Part shown: positions 34,771-43,966 of the stretch, in pieces
Layout of the letters: the number at the start of each line of letters is the position of its first letter
Numbering within the stretch: the stretch's first letter is position 1
Origin: a bacterium
GTDB taxonomy: Bacteria > Chloroflexota > Anaerolineae > Caldilineales > Caldilineaceae
DNA: 64,000 nucleotides
Reading direction: 5' to 3'
Assembly: GCA_016124945.1 (NCBI GenBank)
Contig: WGMT01000041.1
Coordinates: 62,001 to 126,000, forward strand
Translations under genes and position numbers: made by a program
Notes under the pieces: model-generated
Database searches by the model: none
Seen by the model: the letters and a program-made list of their open reading frames with translations, nothing else
What the model was told of the DNA's origin: nothing

Positions 34771-36063
34771 ATGGCAAATGCTTTCGACAACCTGGTGAAA
34801 GATGAAAATATCTCCAAAGAAGATCCAGGGTTGCGTATATTGATGATTGCCCCTACGAGTTTCTTTGGCGACTACGGATGTCATGTTCGAATATTGGAAG
34901 AAGCGCGTGCCCTTCAACGGCTTGGACATCACGTAACGATTGTGACCTATCGGAATGGGCGTGATGTACCTGGGCTGGATATTCGCCGCACGTTGCCCAT
35001 CCCTTGGCGTCGGCACTACGAGGTTGGCTCAAGTCGCCATAAGATTGTGTTTGATGCGCTGCTTGGGTTGAAAACGTTGCAAGTGCTATCGCGTGAACGT
35101 TTTGACGTAATTCATGGGCATCTACATGAAGGTGCCCTGATCGGCTTGGTGCTGGGCCGCTTGTTCCGTTTGCCTGTTATATTTGACTTTCAGGGTAGTC
35201 TGACTGAAGAGATGATCGACCATAAGTTTCTACAGCGTGATGGTGTCGTACACCAACTGATGCATCGCTTGGAGAAATGGATTGATCACAGCGTGCAATA
35301 TACGCTAACAAGTTCGAATAATGCTGAGCAAATTCTTGTCCGGGATTTTGCATGTGATCCTGAGCGTATTCGTCCATTACCGGATTGTGTGGATATTTCA
35401 ACCTTTTCGCCGCTTTCTGAATCTGAAATGACAATGCGTTCAGCTGAGCGTGTACGATTGGGGATTCCTCACGACGCACAGGTAATTGTCTATCTTGGCC
35501 TCCTGGCAGAATATCAGGGTACCAGTCTCTTGCTTGAGGCAATGCAGAAAGTGCGTTCACAACGTCCTTCTGTTTACCTGCTCTTAATGGGATTTCCTGG
35601 CATCGACTATTACAAAGCGATGGCCCAAAATCTTGGGGTTGCTGATCGAGTCGTTTTTACGGGCAAGATTCCTTATGAAGATGCACCATCATACCTGAAA
35701 CTGGGCGATGTCGCGGTATCACCGAAGCTTAGTGCAACTGAAGGCGCCGGCAAGTTGCTCAACTATATGGCGTTGGGGTTGCCTACCGTTTCGTTTGATA
35801 CGCCGGTTGCTCACGAGTATTTGGGGGGGCATGGTGTTTTTGCCCAAAAGGGGGACGCATCCAGTTTAGCGGATGCACTTATTGCTCTGTTTGATAACCC
35901 TAATATGCAAGAAATTGGAGAGCAGTTGCGTCAACGCGCCGTGATCTATTACGACTGGAACCGATCTGCATTGAAAATTGTTGATACATACAAAAAAGCA
36001 TTACACAGCGGGGAACGCCCCTTCGCTAATCGCCCTCAAGTTTCTTCGGTTGATCAAAGGTAG
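34771..36063 (+). CDS. GT4-family glycosyltransferase
   Basis: A GT-B fold transferase of about 430 residues that adds a sugar from a nucleotide donor to the growing glycan in the cytoplasm. The N-terminal domain starts LRILMIAPTSFFGDYGCHVRILEEARAL. The C-terminal nucleotide-binding domain contains VIVYLGLLAEYQGTSLLLEA and PKLSATEGAGKLLNYMALGLP, where the Glu after SAT corresponds to the donor-contacting EX7E region. ATG 34771 has GGAA upstream; ATG 34756 is also possible. Sugar specificity is not predictable. Confidence 0.9.
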   Translation: MANAFDNLVKDENISKEDPGLRILMIAPTSFFGDYGCHVRILEEARALQRLGHHVTIVTYRNGRDVPGLDIRRTLPIPWRRHYEVGSSRHKIVFDALLGLKTLQVLSRERFDVIHGHLHEGALIGLVLGRLFRLPVIFDFQGSLTEEMIDHKFLQRDGVVHQLMHRLEKWIDHSVQYTLTSSNNAEQILVRDFACDPERIRPLPDCVDISTFSPLSESEMTMRSAERVRLGIPHDAQVIVYLGLLAEYQGTSLLLEAMQKVRSQRPSVYLLLMGFPGIDYYKAMAQNLGVADRVVFTGKIPYEDAPSYLKLGDVAVSPKLSATEGAGKLLNYMALGLPTVSFDTPVAHEYLGGHGVFAQKGDASSLADALIALFDNPNMQEIGEQLRQRAVIYYDWNRSALKIVDTYKKALHSGERPFANRPQVSSVDQR

Positions 36064-36076
36064 TCACGTCAATTAT

Positions 36077-36949
36077 ATGAACAGCCAACTTTCTCACTTG
36101 CCGACTGAAGCGACAACGTTCTGGCAGTCAATCTCTCAACTCAAAGCGAGATCCGCTCTACTCTTGCACTATCGTTTTCTCATCTACAACCTGGTTGTGC
36201 GTGATCTTAAATCGCGGTATCGCAATAGCATATTGGGCTTTCTGTGGAGTTTGCTTAACCCATTGGGGATGATGCTGGTTTTTACGGTGATGTCGCTTGT
36301 GTTGTTTCGTGACCAAACAATTGAAAACTATCCCGTCTTTTTGCTAAGTGGGCTCCTTGCCTGGAACTATTTCTCGGCGAGCATTATGACAGGCGCCAAC
36401 AGTGTGCTTGCCGGTGGCCACCTTATCAAAAAGGTGTATTTCCCAGCGGAAGTGCTGCCTATATCAGCTGTTCTTGCCAACTTGGTCAATTTTCTATTGG
36501 CATTGGTGGTGCTTTTTGCTGCGATTTTGTTTTTTCACACAAAGTTCACAGGCTGGCTCTGGTTGTTACCCATCGTGATCTTGATCCAAACGATTTTTAC
36601 CCTTGGCGTCGTTTTCTTCTTAAGCGCACTACAAGTCTACTACAGAGACACGTTAATCGTGATGGATGTGGTGATGTTGGCCTGGTTCTTTTTGACACCG
36701 GTTTTTTATTCAGCAACATTCTTGCCGGAGTCGTATACCCTTTGGGGCGTCACGCTTGATGTGCGACGGTGGTCTCACATTTTGAATCCAATGGCGTCTT
36801 TGATCAACATGTACCGCGATCTATTGTATGGTGCAACACGGACGGATCTGGACTTTTTCTTACGAACGGCAGTAACAGCGGTTGTTGTGCTTTTGGTGGG
36901 CTACTGGTTTTTTGTGAGGTACAGTGCAAATTTCAGCGAGGAAGTTTAA
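36077..36949 (+). CDS. wzm: ABC-2 type polysaccharide export permease (Wzm)
   Basis: A 290-residue membrane component with about six helices, of the Wzm/TagG/RfbA type. Signature N-terminal segment LVVRDLKSRYRNSILGFLWSLLNPL, the GLLAWNYFSASIMTGANSVL stretch and a helix-rich end. ATG at 36077 is chosen because an upstream start would overlap the preceding GT4 gene by 86 bases. It should pair with the ATPase at 41574-42926; the two are split by three genes (a beta-propeller protein, a membrane transferase and a hydrolase-like protein), an unusual order. Its end is two bases from the next start. Confidence 0.92.
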   Translation: MNSQLSHLPTEATTFWQSISQLKARSALLLHYRFLIYNLVVRDLKSRYRNSILGFLWSLLNPLGMMLVFTVMSLVLFRDQTIENYPVFLLSGLLAWNYFSASIMTGANSVLAGGHLIKKVYFPAEVLPISAVLANLVNFLLALVVLFAAILFFHTKFTGWLWLLPIVILIQTIFTLGVVFFLSALQVYYRDTLIVMDVVMLAWFFLTPVFYSATFLPESYTLWGVTLDVRRWSHILNPMASLINMYRDLLYGATRTDLDFFLRTAVTAVVVLLVGYWFFVRYSANFSEEV

Positions 36950-36950
36950 T

Positions 36951-38069
36951 ATGTTTTGCATCTTGTCATACTGTAGTCCCTACTTAAGACAAATCTTCTC
37001 GTTCCATAGCTATATCCGGACAATGGTCGTTATGCTACTTGTGATGGTGGGGGTATGGCTGTCGCCCTGGTATTCGGTCAGGGCAGATAGCCCAGTTATC
37101 ACGACTTATCCTCTTCCTGATGCCCCTTTTGATGTTGAAGTAGAAAGTAGCAACCGAGTCTGGTTTTCACTCCCATCTGCCAACTCCGTCGGTTCATTGA
37201 CGATTGACGCGACGGGAAATGTCACATATACAGCCTACGCGCTACCGTCGCCTGATAGTGAACCCTATCGTCTTGCAATTTCCAGTGGATCTGTATGGTT
37301 TACACAACGAACTGGGAATCGCATCGGTCGCATCTCGACTGCCGATGGTTCGATTACTGAATACGAAGTGCCGACATTAGACAGTGAACCGACAGGGATT
37401 GATATTGGACGTGATGGTCGCGTCTGGTTTGTTCAAAGTAAAAGCAACAAGCTAGCTGTGTTGTCCCCTTCTACAGGGGTTATTACAGAAATTCCTGTGA
37501 ATCTATCTGGGACCGCGCTCGATAGGATCAATGCGCAGGCGTCAGGTTTCATCTGGATGACGGCACCCGGTATCAATAAGCTGCTCGCTTATCGAGCTGA
37601 CAATAATCAGATTCTTGAAATATCGGTGGATGATAACGCGGGGATGCCGGGCACCATTCAGTCCCTCGCCGTGACAAGCAGCGGATCTCCACGTGTTTCC
37701 ACTGCTTCACCTACAAAAATTGGCACATACATTTACGGCACGTTGTCATTCTGGTTGTGGTATCGCTACAACCCTGCATCGGCGAACTTTGTTGACTTAC
37801 TCATCTCAACAAACTCTGGTCAGTCGCTTTTATGGGGGATTGATGCTGCCAACCGGCAAGCATTCCAGTTTAACGCCTCGTCATTTTTGGCGTACCACAC
37901 GGTTCACCTAGGCAGTGAGGACAGTGACCTTTCGTCAATATCACTGGATAGAACCACTGGTATTCTATGGATTGCCGATGCTGGTAGTTCTGCCCTTCAC
38001 GCCTGGTCTCCTCCATACAGCCTGAAGACCTATTTGCCGACAGTGGCAGGTAACCGGATTGTCGACTAG
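36951..38069 (+). CDS. Secreted beta-propeller (streptogramin-lyase-like) protein
   Basis: A 372-residue secreted protein. A signal segment (about 25-45, TMVVMLLVMVGVWLSPWYSVRA) is followed by repeated blades such as GSVWFTQRTGNRIGRIS, GRVWFVQSKSNKLAVLS and GFIWMTAPGINKLLAYR, typical of Vgb/streptogramin-lyase six- or seven-bladed propellers. Catalytic residues of true Vgb were not identified, so a binding role is as likely. The C-terminus reads TYLPTVAGNRIVD, with the YLP motif shared by four other secreted proteins here. GAGGAAG precedes the ATG at 36951, one base after the Wzm stop. Confidence 0.78.
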   Translation: MFCILSYCSPYLRQIFSFHSYIRTMVVMLLVMVGVWLSPWYSVRADSPVITTYPLPDAPFDVEVESSNRVWFSLPSANSVGSLTIDATGNVTYTAYALPSPDSEPYRLAISSGSVWFTQRTGNRIGRISTADGSITEYEVPTLDSEPTGIDIGRDGRVWFVQSKSNKLAVLSPSTGVITEIPVNLSGTALDRINAQASGFIWMTAPGINKLLAYRADNNQILEISVDDNAGMPGTIQSLAVTSSGSPRVSTASPTKIGTYIYGTLSFWLWYRYNPASANFVDLLISTNSGQSLLWGIDAANRQAFQFNASSFLAYHTVHLGSEDSDLSSISLDRTTGILWIADAGSSALHAWSPPYSLKTYLPTVAGNRIVD

Positions 38070-38079
38070 AGATGTTACT

Positions 38080-39423
38080 GTGTCACAACGTAGCTTCCTT
38101 TTTGCTGCTATCGCACCAATTGCCCTCTATGCAACGTTGGTGACCCTGTATTTCTTCGCGATTCCTCTTGGTGAGAGTCCTGACGAGCCAGGACATGTTC
38201 AGTGTATCCAACAAGTTGTTCTCTACAACCGGCTACCTATCGTTGAGCCTAAACCACAAGGCGATTGGTGGCGCCCCGGTGTGACACTATCCGGGCGTAT
38301 GTGTTATCACATGCCGCTCTACTATGTAACAGTTGGGCTGCTTCATAAGAGCATTAGTTACGTTACAGGCACTTCTCCCACAGTAGATTTTCCGCCGCTG
38401 AATGAAGCCTTTGGTGAAACAGGTGTCATGTTTCAACATGAGACCAGTGGATTGTTTGTGCAGCGTGAAGAGTCTGCTGGATTGATAGCCGTAAGGATTG
38501 CTTCTGCCACAATGGGGCTTGTAACAGTTTTGGCTACAGTGGCAGTCTCTTTGCGGATATTCCCTGACAAACCGGTCATTGCTGCGGTTGCGGGTGTCTG
38601 GATTGCAGGTTGGCCGCAGTTTCTGTTCTTGAGCCGGGCAATTAGCAACGATGTACTTGCGACTGCATTCGCCGCCGTAACTCTTTTTGTACTCCTTCAG
38701 ATTGGTAGACCCCAGCGTTTTGTTGCGCTGGCTATCTTATCGGCGCTGGCATTGTTGTCAAAAGTCACGATGTCGTTTGTCTTTTTGTCGATTGTCTTGG
38801 TTTGGCTTTTGGAATTTCAACAGTTTCCAAAGTGTCGTTTACGGCTACTGAAGGCTGGAACGATTGCCTTACTTGTTTGGGGTTCATTGGCGGCATTGAT
38901 CCACTTATCGCCGACAATTCATACCAATTTTTGGTCGAGCGTGCGTGCTTTTAGTTCACCCAACGAACGCATATTCCAAGCAGAGTACTGGAGCGAAGTG
39001 CTACGTTTGACACTAAGCTCCGGCTGGGTCCGATTTGGTTGGATGAATGTCGCCGCACCGGACTATACGGCGTACATTTGGTGGGCAGTCGTGCTTGGTC
39101 TGTCGACTCTAGGGATCCATCATTGGTGGAAACTTAGGCTACAGGATCGCACCCTAACGACAGCAACTTTGCTGATTTGGTCTGCTGCGAACTTAGTGGC
39201 TTATCTAAATATCAATCTAGCCGTATTGCAGCCACAGTTTCGTTTTTTGCAGACTCTCCTGCCAATTATTTGTGTGTTTGTTGCAGGAGGGCTGCTATCT
39301 ATATTGCCCCATCGTCTCTATTATCCGGTATTTATTGTAGGTGTTCTTGCCGTGGCTGCTGTTATTATCAATCTTGGCATCATTTGGGCAGTCGTGTTGC
39401 CTCGTTATGCATTGTCACTCTGA
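38080..39423 (+). CDS. Membrane glycosyltransferase-like protein (DUF2142/GT39-like)
   Basis: A protein of about 447 residues with roughly 10-11 hydrophobic helices. After the first helix, the extracytoplasmic loop carries GESPDEPGHVQC, the acidic motif shared by DUF2142 and PMT-like GT-C transferases that use lipid-linked sugars. Such enzymes add a sugar on the outer face of the membrane. Start uncertain: GTG 38080 avoids overlap with the propeller gene (stop 38069); a TTG at 38059 is possible. It could modify the exported glycan or a lipid carrier. Confidence 0.75.
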   Translation: MSQRSFLFAAIAPIALYATLVTLYFFAIPLGESPDEPGHVQCIQQVVLYNRLPIVEPKPQGDWWRPGVTLSGRMCYHMPLYYVTVGLLHKSISYVTGTSPTVDFPPLNEAFGETGVMFQHETSGLFVQREESAGLIAVRIASATMGLVTVLATVAVSLRIFPDKPVIAAVAGVWIAGWPQFLFLSRAISNDVLATAFAAVTLFVLLQIGRPQRFVALAILSALALLSKVTMSFVFLSIVLVWLLEFQQFPKCRLRLLKAGTIALLVWGSLAALIHLSPTIHTNFWSSVRAFSSPNERIFQAEYWSEVLRLTLSSGWVRFGWMNVAAPDYTAYIWWAVVLGLSTLGIHHWWKLRLQDRTLTTATLLIWSAANLVAYLNINLAVLQPQFRFLQTLLPIICVFVAGGLLSILPHRLYYPVFIVGVLAVAAVIINLGIIWAVVLPRYALSL

Positions 39424-39515
39424 TGCATTTCACAACTGCCTGCTTCTTTGGCGGAGATTCATCCGTGCTTTTCACTCAGTATAGATATTTGATAGAAGAG
39501 GGGGTTAAATTGAAT

Positions 39516-41174
39516 ATGCACCTATGTCCTAGTAACAAGATGAGGTTTTTTAGTTTGGGATTACCACTTGCGCTGCTGCTCGTGGCTTTCGCCTTGCTCT
39601 TTACCACAACAAGTGCGGCGGCAGCGGGTATGTGTGTAAGTGTGGCGAATGATTCCGCGCCTGTAGAGCCCGAGCCGGCTACCGCCGAAAACGCTGTTGC
39701 GCCGAATTGTCGATATGGGGTGACGGCATCGCAACAAGGGGCAACCGTTATTGAAGAGATGAAGATCGGTTGGTTGCTGTCCTTTGCTCCGACGGCGCCA
39801 AGTTGGCTTCCAGACAATGTCGCACACACACCGATGGTGCGCTTAAAACAGGATCGAGATCCGTCGACAAACAGCCGTCTGCCTACATACACGGCTCGCC
39901 CGGCCTTCACCGAAAATGGGTTAGGACGGATTGTCCGCGCAAATCCCGGTGCGGTCTGGATTATCGGCAATGAAGTGGATCGTTTTCAGTGGCAAGACGA
40001 CGTACTGCCTGATCTCTACGCGACGGCTTATCACGATGCTTATCATTTTATAAAGCAAATTGATCCTACCGCGCAGGTTGCTATTTCGGGGCTTGTCCTG
40101 ATCTCCCCTGGGCGTCTTCAGTATCTCGATCGCGCATTGGCCGCATACAAGGAGAAGTACGGTACACAGATGCCGGTTGATGTTTGGACGTTTCATGCCT
40201 ACATCTTTCCTGAGCGTAAAGAGCCTTTCAACGGTCAGGGGTTAGAGGGTATCTACGCTTCGATTGCTGTCGGCACAGATCCTGATTTGGCAATTATGGC
40301 GCCGTCGCCGCAGCGACCACTTGCTGAACAGATTGAATTGTGTGAACGCGACGATTATATCTGTGTTCATCAGCACGATAACATGGAGCTATTCAGGAAA
40401 CAGGTCGTCGACATGCGCACCTGGATGAAGGACAACGGTTACCAGAATCGGCCCTTGTTGCTGACCGAGTGGTCGCTGTTGCACACCTATCGACAATTGG
40501 GTGGTGGAGACTGCGGCATCAGGGATGAGTTTGGCAACTGCTTCGTTCCGGAACGTGTTACGAACTTCTTGGATGCTTCGGTTCAATACCTTGAATCAGC
40601 AATTGAAACCGACCTTGGCTATCCGCTGGACAATTACCGCCTTGTACAGCAGTGGTCATGGTTTGCACTGGATAACTTAGGAGACAATCAGTTTACCGAA
40701 GGCAATCCGAGCTTGATGATCGACCCTTCGAGCGGCAACCTGACACAAATGGGACGCAAGTATCGAGATCTGATTCAAGAGACGACAACACAGCCGAATT
40801 TGGTGATCGATACTATCTATGCGGATTTCGTCAATGTTGCACCCTCTACCAGTGGTACAGCACAACTCAAAGTCAGTATCCGCAACAATGGCAACAGCCG
40901 GACGACTGTTCCATTCGATGTTGTCTTTTATCGCAATGCCGCTCAGACACAAGAAATTGGACGCGCAACCGTGCCCGCTGGCCTTGATGGCTGTGCTGTT
41001 GTTCCGGTTCTTGCAGAGGTTGAATGGCAAGATCTGAGCGAGGGTGTTCATCGCTACTGGGTTGTGGTAGACAGAGAGGGTGTTGCTGGCCCTGGAGAAT
41101 TAAGCAATCGGTCGGGTTCTTCACTTGTCCTCGTCAATCCGGTGACAACGTTTTTACCTTTGCTGGCCCGCTAG
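39516..41174 (+). CDS. Secreted clan-A-like glycoside hydrolase with CARDB and FLP tail
   Basis: A paralog of the protein at 32960-34591, 552 residues from the ATG at 39516, where GAGGGGG lies upstream; longer forms would overlap the preceding gene. Signal peptide at about 10-36 (ending TTSAAAAG). Shared landmarks: NPGAVWIIGNEVDR with candidate acid/base Glu153, YATAYHDAYHFIKQIDPTAQV, DNMELF, and PLLLTEWSLL with candidate nucleophile Glu318. A CARDB-like domain spans about 425-535, and the protein ends VTTFLPLLAR. The GNEVD form (Val for Pro) departs from the usual NEP motif. It sits between the Wzm and Wzt genes. Confidence 0.72.
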   Translation: MHLCPSNKMRFFSLGLPLALLLVAFALLFTTTSAAAAGMCVSVANDSAPVEPEPATAENAVAPNCRYGVTASQQGATVIEEMKIGWLLSFAPTAPSWLPDNVAHTPMVRLKQDRDPSTNSRLPTYTARPAFTENGLGRIVRANPGAVWIIGNEVDRFQWQDDVLPDLYATAYHDAYHFIKQIDPTAQVAISGLVLISPGRLQYLDRALAAYKEKYGTQMPVDVWTFHAYIFPERKEPFNGQGLEGIYASIAVGTDPDLAIMAPSPQRPLAEQIELCERDDYICVHQHDNMELFRKQVVDMRTWMKDNGYQNRPLLLTEWSLLHTYRQLGGGDCGIRDEFGNCFVPERVTNFLDASVQYLESAIETDLGYPLDNYRLVQQWSWFALDNLGDNQFTEGNPSLMIDPSSGNLTQMGRKYRDLIQETTTQPNLVIDTIYADFVNVAPSTSGTAQLKVSIRNNGNSRTTVPFDVVFYRNAAQTQEIGRATVPAGLDGCAVVPVLAEVEWQDLSEGVHRYWVVVDREGVAGPGELSNRSGSSLVLVNPVTTFLPLLAR

Positions 41175-41217
41175 TGTTTCTCGGGTTTCCGTAGCCATGT
41201 AGCTACGTACTGTAAAG

Positions 41218-41278
41218 GCACGCGTAGGGCGGAGGAATGCTCGACAATGAATCGACATTTGCCTCCGCCCTCGCGTGC
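41218..41278 (+). terminator. Large GC-rich hairpin
   Basis: GCACGCG-T-AGGGCGGAGG (41218-41235) pairs with CCTCCGCCCTCGCGTGC (41262-41278): a 17-bp stem with one bulged T. No long T-run follows, so its role as a terminator or processing signal is uncertain. Confidence 0.5.
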
Positions 41279-41357
41279 TTCTATGTGACCTGGACAGTTA
41301 CGGAGTTTCTTCTATTCACGCTTACGCAGTCGTTTCCCTTTGAATTGGTATTTGTCT

Positions 41358-41390
41358 AGCAGGCTGTATAGGTACAGCCTGCTTCTTTTT
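41358..41390 (+). terminator. Rho-independent terminator
   Basis: AGCAGGCTGTA (41358-41368), loop TAGG, TACAGCCTGCT (41373-41383), then TCTTTTT. A perfect 11-bp stem and T-run in the plus-strand direction. Confidence 0.85.
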
Positions 41391-41453
41391 GAAACCTTAC
41401 TTGTCTGTCCGCAGCCTGAATGCACCCGATGCTCCTTGCATTGAAGTCGGATT

Positions 41454-41484
41454 TTGACCTTGTGGTAGAATGGTCAACTATACT
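41454..41484 (+). promoter_or_regulatory. Possible promoter for wzt and downstream genes
   Basis: TTGACC (41454-41459) and TATACT (41479-41484) with a long 19-base spacer. GACC and GGTC flank the spacer as a short dyad. Confidence 0.4.
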
Positions 41485-41573
41485 ACTGTTAGAATCGATT
41501 GTGAGAATTGATTAGCACGATATCGAGTGTTGCATCTCGAACAAATACCTGGGCAGAAGGCAAAACGTTTCGT

Positions 41574-42926
41574 ATGGCAACCACAAAATCGGGTATGGAT
41601 CCTCGGAAACTCCTTATTGAAGTAGATAACGTTTCAAAACGCTTCCGATTACAACGTGAGCATCAGCGTTCGATCCAAGATACCTTTATCCGACTATGGC
41701 GCCGCCAATCCAACAAAAATGATTATTTCTGGCCTTTGCGCAATATCTCGCTGCGTGTCTATCCTGGCGATAGTCTTGGCATTCTTGGGCAAAATGGCTC
41801 GGGTAAAAGCACTTTGCTCAAAGTAATCACAGGTGTGTTACCGCCAACAAGTGGAAAAGTACATATCAATGCCCGTATTGCCTCGTTGCTTGAACTCGGG
41901 GCAGGCTTTCACCCAGACTTGACCGGTCGTGAAAACATCTTTTTGAACGGCTCAATCTATGGCATGGATGGAGCAACCATCCGTTCTAAACTGGATGATA
42001 TTATCGATTTTGCCGAGATCGGCGATTTTATTGATACACCTGTGAAGCACTACTCATCCGGCATGTATGTACGCCTTGGGTTTTCTGTGGCTGTGCACAC
42101 ATCGCCTGAAATTCTGATCGTGGATGAAGTCTTGACAGTTGGCGATCAGATTTTTCAGCAAAAGTGTATGCAGCGGATCTTGGAAATGAAGGCAGCCGGT
42201 GTGGCAATTCTGCTTGTCTCACACAATGCCGAAGATATTCGCCGCCTTTGTGATAGAGCTATCTGGATTCACAACAGTGAGGTCCGCGCCGACGGTCCAG
42301 CCTTCGATACGGTAGACGATTATCTCTCCTATACCAATGAACTATACTATGCCAGGCGTCGAGTTGATCAGGCTGTTGAGAATGCTGAAGATTCAGCCGT
42401 TACAGTTGTCGAACCAACTGTTCAGGCAGAAATTCGGCGATGGGGAACCTACCTGGCGGAAATCACCTTGGTAGAGGTTTGCGACGAGTTCGGTGAAGAG
42501 GCAACTCGGTTCACATTGGGCTCAACCATCACCATTCGAATTCATTATGTGGCGCATCAACGAATAACTGAACCCACTTTTGGCCTGGCAATCTACCGAC
42601 AGGATGGTACCCACGTCAATGGCCCCAATTCGGTCGATGAAGGCTACGACCTTGACTCAATTGAAGGCACAGGCTATATGGAGTATCACGTGGACAGCCT
42701 GCCTCTCAACCCCGGTCGTTATGAGTTGACGGTTGCCATTTACAATCGTACGTCTACGGTTGCACATGACCATCACCATCGTATGTACCCCTTCGAAATA
42801 CAGGTTCCCCGAGGACATAGTGAAGGTGGCGTGGTGCATATTGAGGCTAAGTGGCATCACGTAGCTGGGATGGAGACTTCTGAGAAAGCCTCCCGTGCTC
42901 CTATTGTAGAATCTCAGCAACAATGA
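41574..42926 (+). CDS. wzt: Polysaccharide ABC exporter ATPase with C-terminal glycan-binding domain (Wzt)
   Basis: About 450 residues. The N-terminal ABC domain has the family lead-in (VDNVSKRFRL), Walker A GQNGSGKST, the Wzt/TagH-type LLELGAGFHPDLTGRENIFLNG, signature YSSGMYVRLGF, Walker B ILIVDEVL and the H-loop VSHN. A C-terminal beta-sandwich (about 270-440, ITIRIHYVAHQRITEPTFGLAI...) matches the Wzt C-terminal domain that recognises the capped non-reducing end of the glycan before export. This suggests a terminal modification, for which the methyltransferase at 51403-52248 is a candidate. Start uncertain (41574 or an upstream TTG at 41508). Confidence 0.92.
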   Translation: MATTKSGMDPRKLLIEVDNVSKRFRLQREHQRSIQDTFIRLWRRQSNKNDYFWPLRNISLRVYPGDSLGILGQNGSGKSTLLKVITGVLPPTSGKVHINARIASLLELGAGFHPDLTGRENIFLNGSIYGMDGATIRSKLDDIIDFAEIGDFIDTPVKHYSSGMYVRLGFSVAVHTSPEILIVDEVLTVGDQIFQQKCMQRILEMKAAGVAILLVSHNAEDIRRLCDRAIWIHNSEVRADGPAFDTVDDYLSYTNELYYARRRVDQAVENAEDSAVTVVEPTVQAEIRRWGTYLAEITLVEVCDEFGEEATRFTLGSTITIRIHYVAHQRITEPTFGLAIYRQDGTHVNGPNSVDEGYDLDSIEGTGYMEYHVDSLPLNPGRYELTVAIYNRTSTVAHDHHHRMYPFEIQVPRGHSEGGVVHIEAKWHHVAGMETSEKASRAPIVESQQQ

Positions 42927-42978
42927 CACCAGTAGTGCCGGTATATCTTGACATGCTTTGCAGGTGAGCGGGACCAAT

Positions 42979-43944
42979 ATGCAAAGATCAATGCCTGGGG
43001 TAACGATTTTGATTTTGACATGGAATTCATGTCGATTCCTGCATGCGTGCATTGAAACAATATTGAAGCAGGATTATCAAAATTATTCTGTCTTTGTACT
43101 GGACAATGGTTCAACAGACAGTACAGTTGAACTTGTGCGCAAATCTTTTCCCTCTGTACATGTTGTAGAGAATCAAGCCAATATTGGGTTCTCTGCGGGT
43201 AACAATGTCGGTTTGCGCAAAGCAAAAACCCCTTTTGTTGTTTTAGTTAACCCAGATGTTCAAGTTGCTTCAGATTGGTTGCGACAACTAATCGAACCAA
43301 TGGTTGCAGATCCTCAAATTGGTGTAGCGGGTTGCAAAATTTATGAACCTGACGGCAAGATACTGCAGCACGCGGGTGGATACATCACTTTCCCCCAAGC
43401 GCTGCCTGGGCACTATGGCTTGGGTGAATTCGATCTTGGGCAATACGATGAAATGAGCGACGTTGGATACGTAATGGGCGCGGCTATAGCAATTCGTCAG
43501 GGAGTTCTCAACTCAGTTGGCCTATTTGATGAAGGTTTTTTTTTGTATTATGAAGACGTTGATTACTGTGAGCGTGTACGTCGCTACGGCTATCGAGTGG
43601 TGTATGTACCACAGTCTAAGCTTGTGCATGAAGAATCATCAACTACGATCAAAGGTAGTGCTTTCTACTATGGGCAGGTACATGCCAGCCGGTGGCGTTA
43701 TATGCTCAAGTACTATACAGTTGAGGAGTTACTATCTTCGACAGTACCGACTGAAAGAGCGTGGCTAGCATCTCAAGGACATCAGCAACGGCTTGGGTTG
43801 CAGTACGCATATGCGTTTACTTTGCAAAGACTTCCTTTTCTCTGGACGCAGCGAATAGCACACCACAATAGTAGTAACGCCCGAGCATTCGACAACATTA
43901 GCGCTGCAATCTTATCACTTCGCCATGATCTGTGGATATCCTGA
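42979..43944 (+). CDS. GT2-family glycosyltransferase
   Basis: A 321-residue GT-A transferase. VTILILTWNSCRFLHACIETIL opens the Rossmann-like domain; VLDNGSTDST is the nucleotide-binding stretch, VLVNPDVQV holds the metal-binding position, and YYEDVDYCERVRRYGYRV is the acceptor/catalytic ED motif. It resembles rhamnosyl-transferase-type GT2 proteins of surface-glycan loci. The ATG at 42979 is preferred over a TTG at 42958. Paralogs lie at 55757 and 60841. Confidence 0.9.
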   Translation: MQRSMPGVTILILTWNSCRFLHACIETILKQDYQNYSVFVLDNGSTDSTVELVRKSFPSVHVVENQANIGFSAGNNVGLRKAKTPFVVLVNPDVQVASDWLRQLIEPMVADPQIGVAGCKIYEPDGKILQHAGGYITFPQALPGHYGLGEFDLGQYDEMSDVGYVMGAAIAIRQGVLNSVGLFDEGFFLYYEDVDYCERVRRYGYRVVYVPQSKLVHEESSTTIKGSAFYYGQVHASRWRYMLKYYTVEELLSSTVPTERAWLASQGHQQRLGLQYAYAFTLQRLPFLWTQRIAHHNSSNARAFDNISAAILSLRHDLWIS

Positions 43945-43966
43945 CTGGCGCCCTCAAGGATTATCG

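Larger units (their letters stand above)
41175..41573. other. 400-base gap before wzt: two hairpins and a promoter
   Basis: No protein-like frame. It holds a large hairpin (41218-41278), a clear terminator (41358-41390) and a possible promoter (41454-41484), so transcription of wzt and the genes after it probably restarts here. Confidence 0.6.

Noticed and set aside
39177..39515. Longer N-terminus for the second clan-A-like hydrolase
   Set aside because: That segment overlaps the preceding membrane-protein gene in another frame and is Cys/Ser-rich; the signal peptide begins after 39516.
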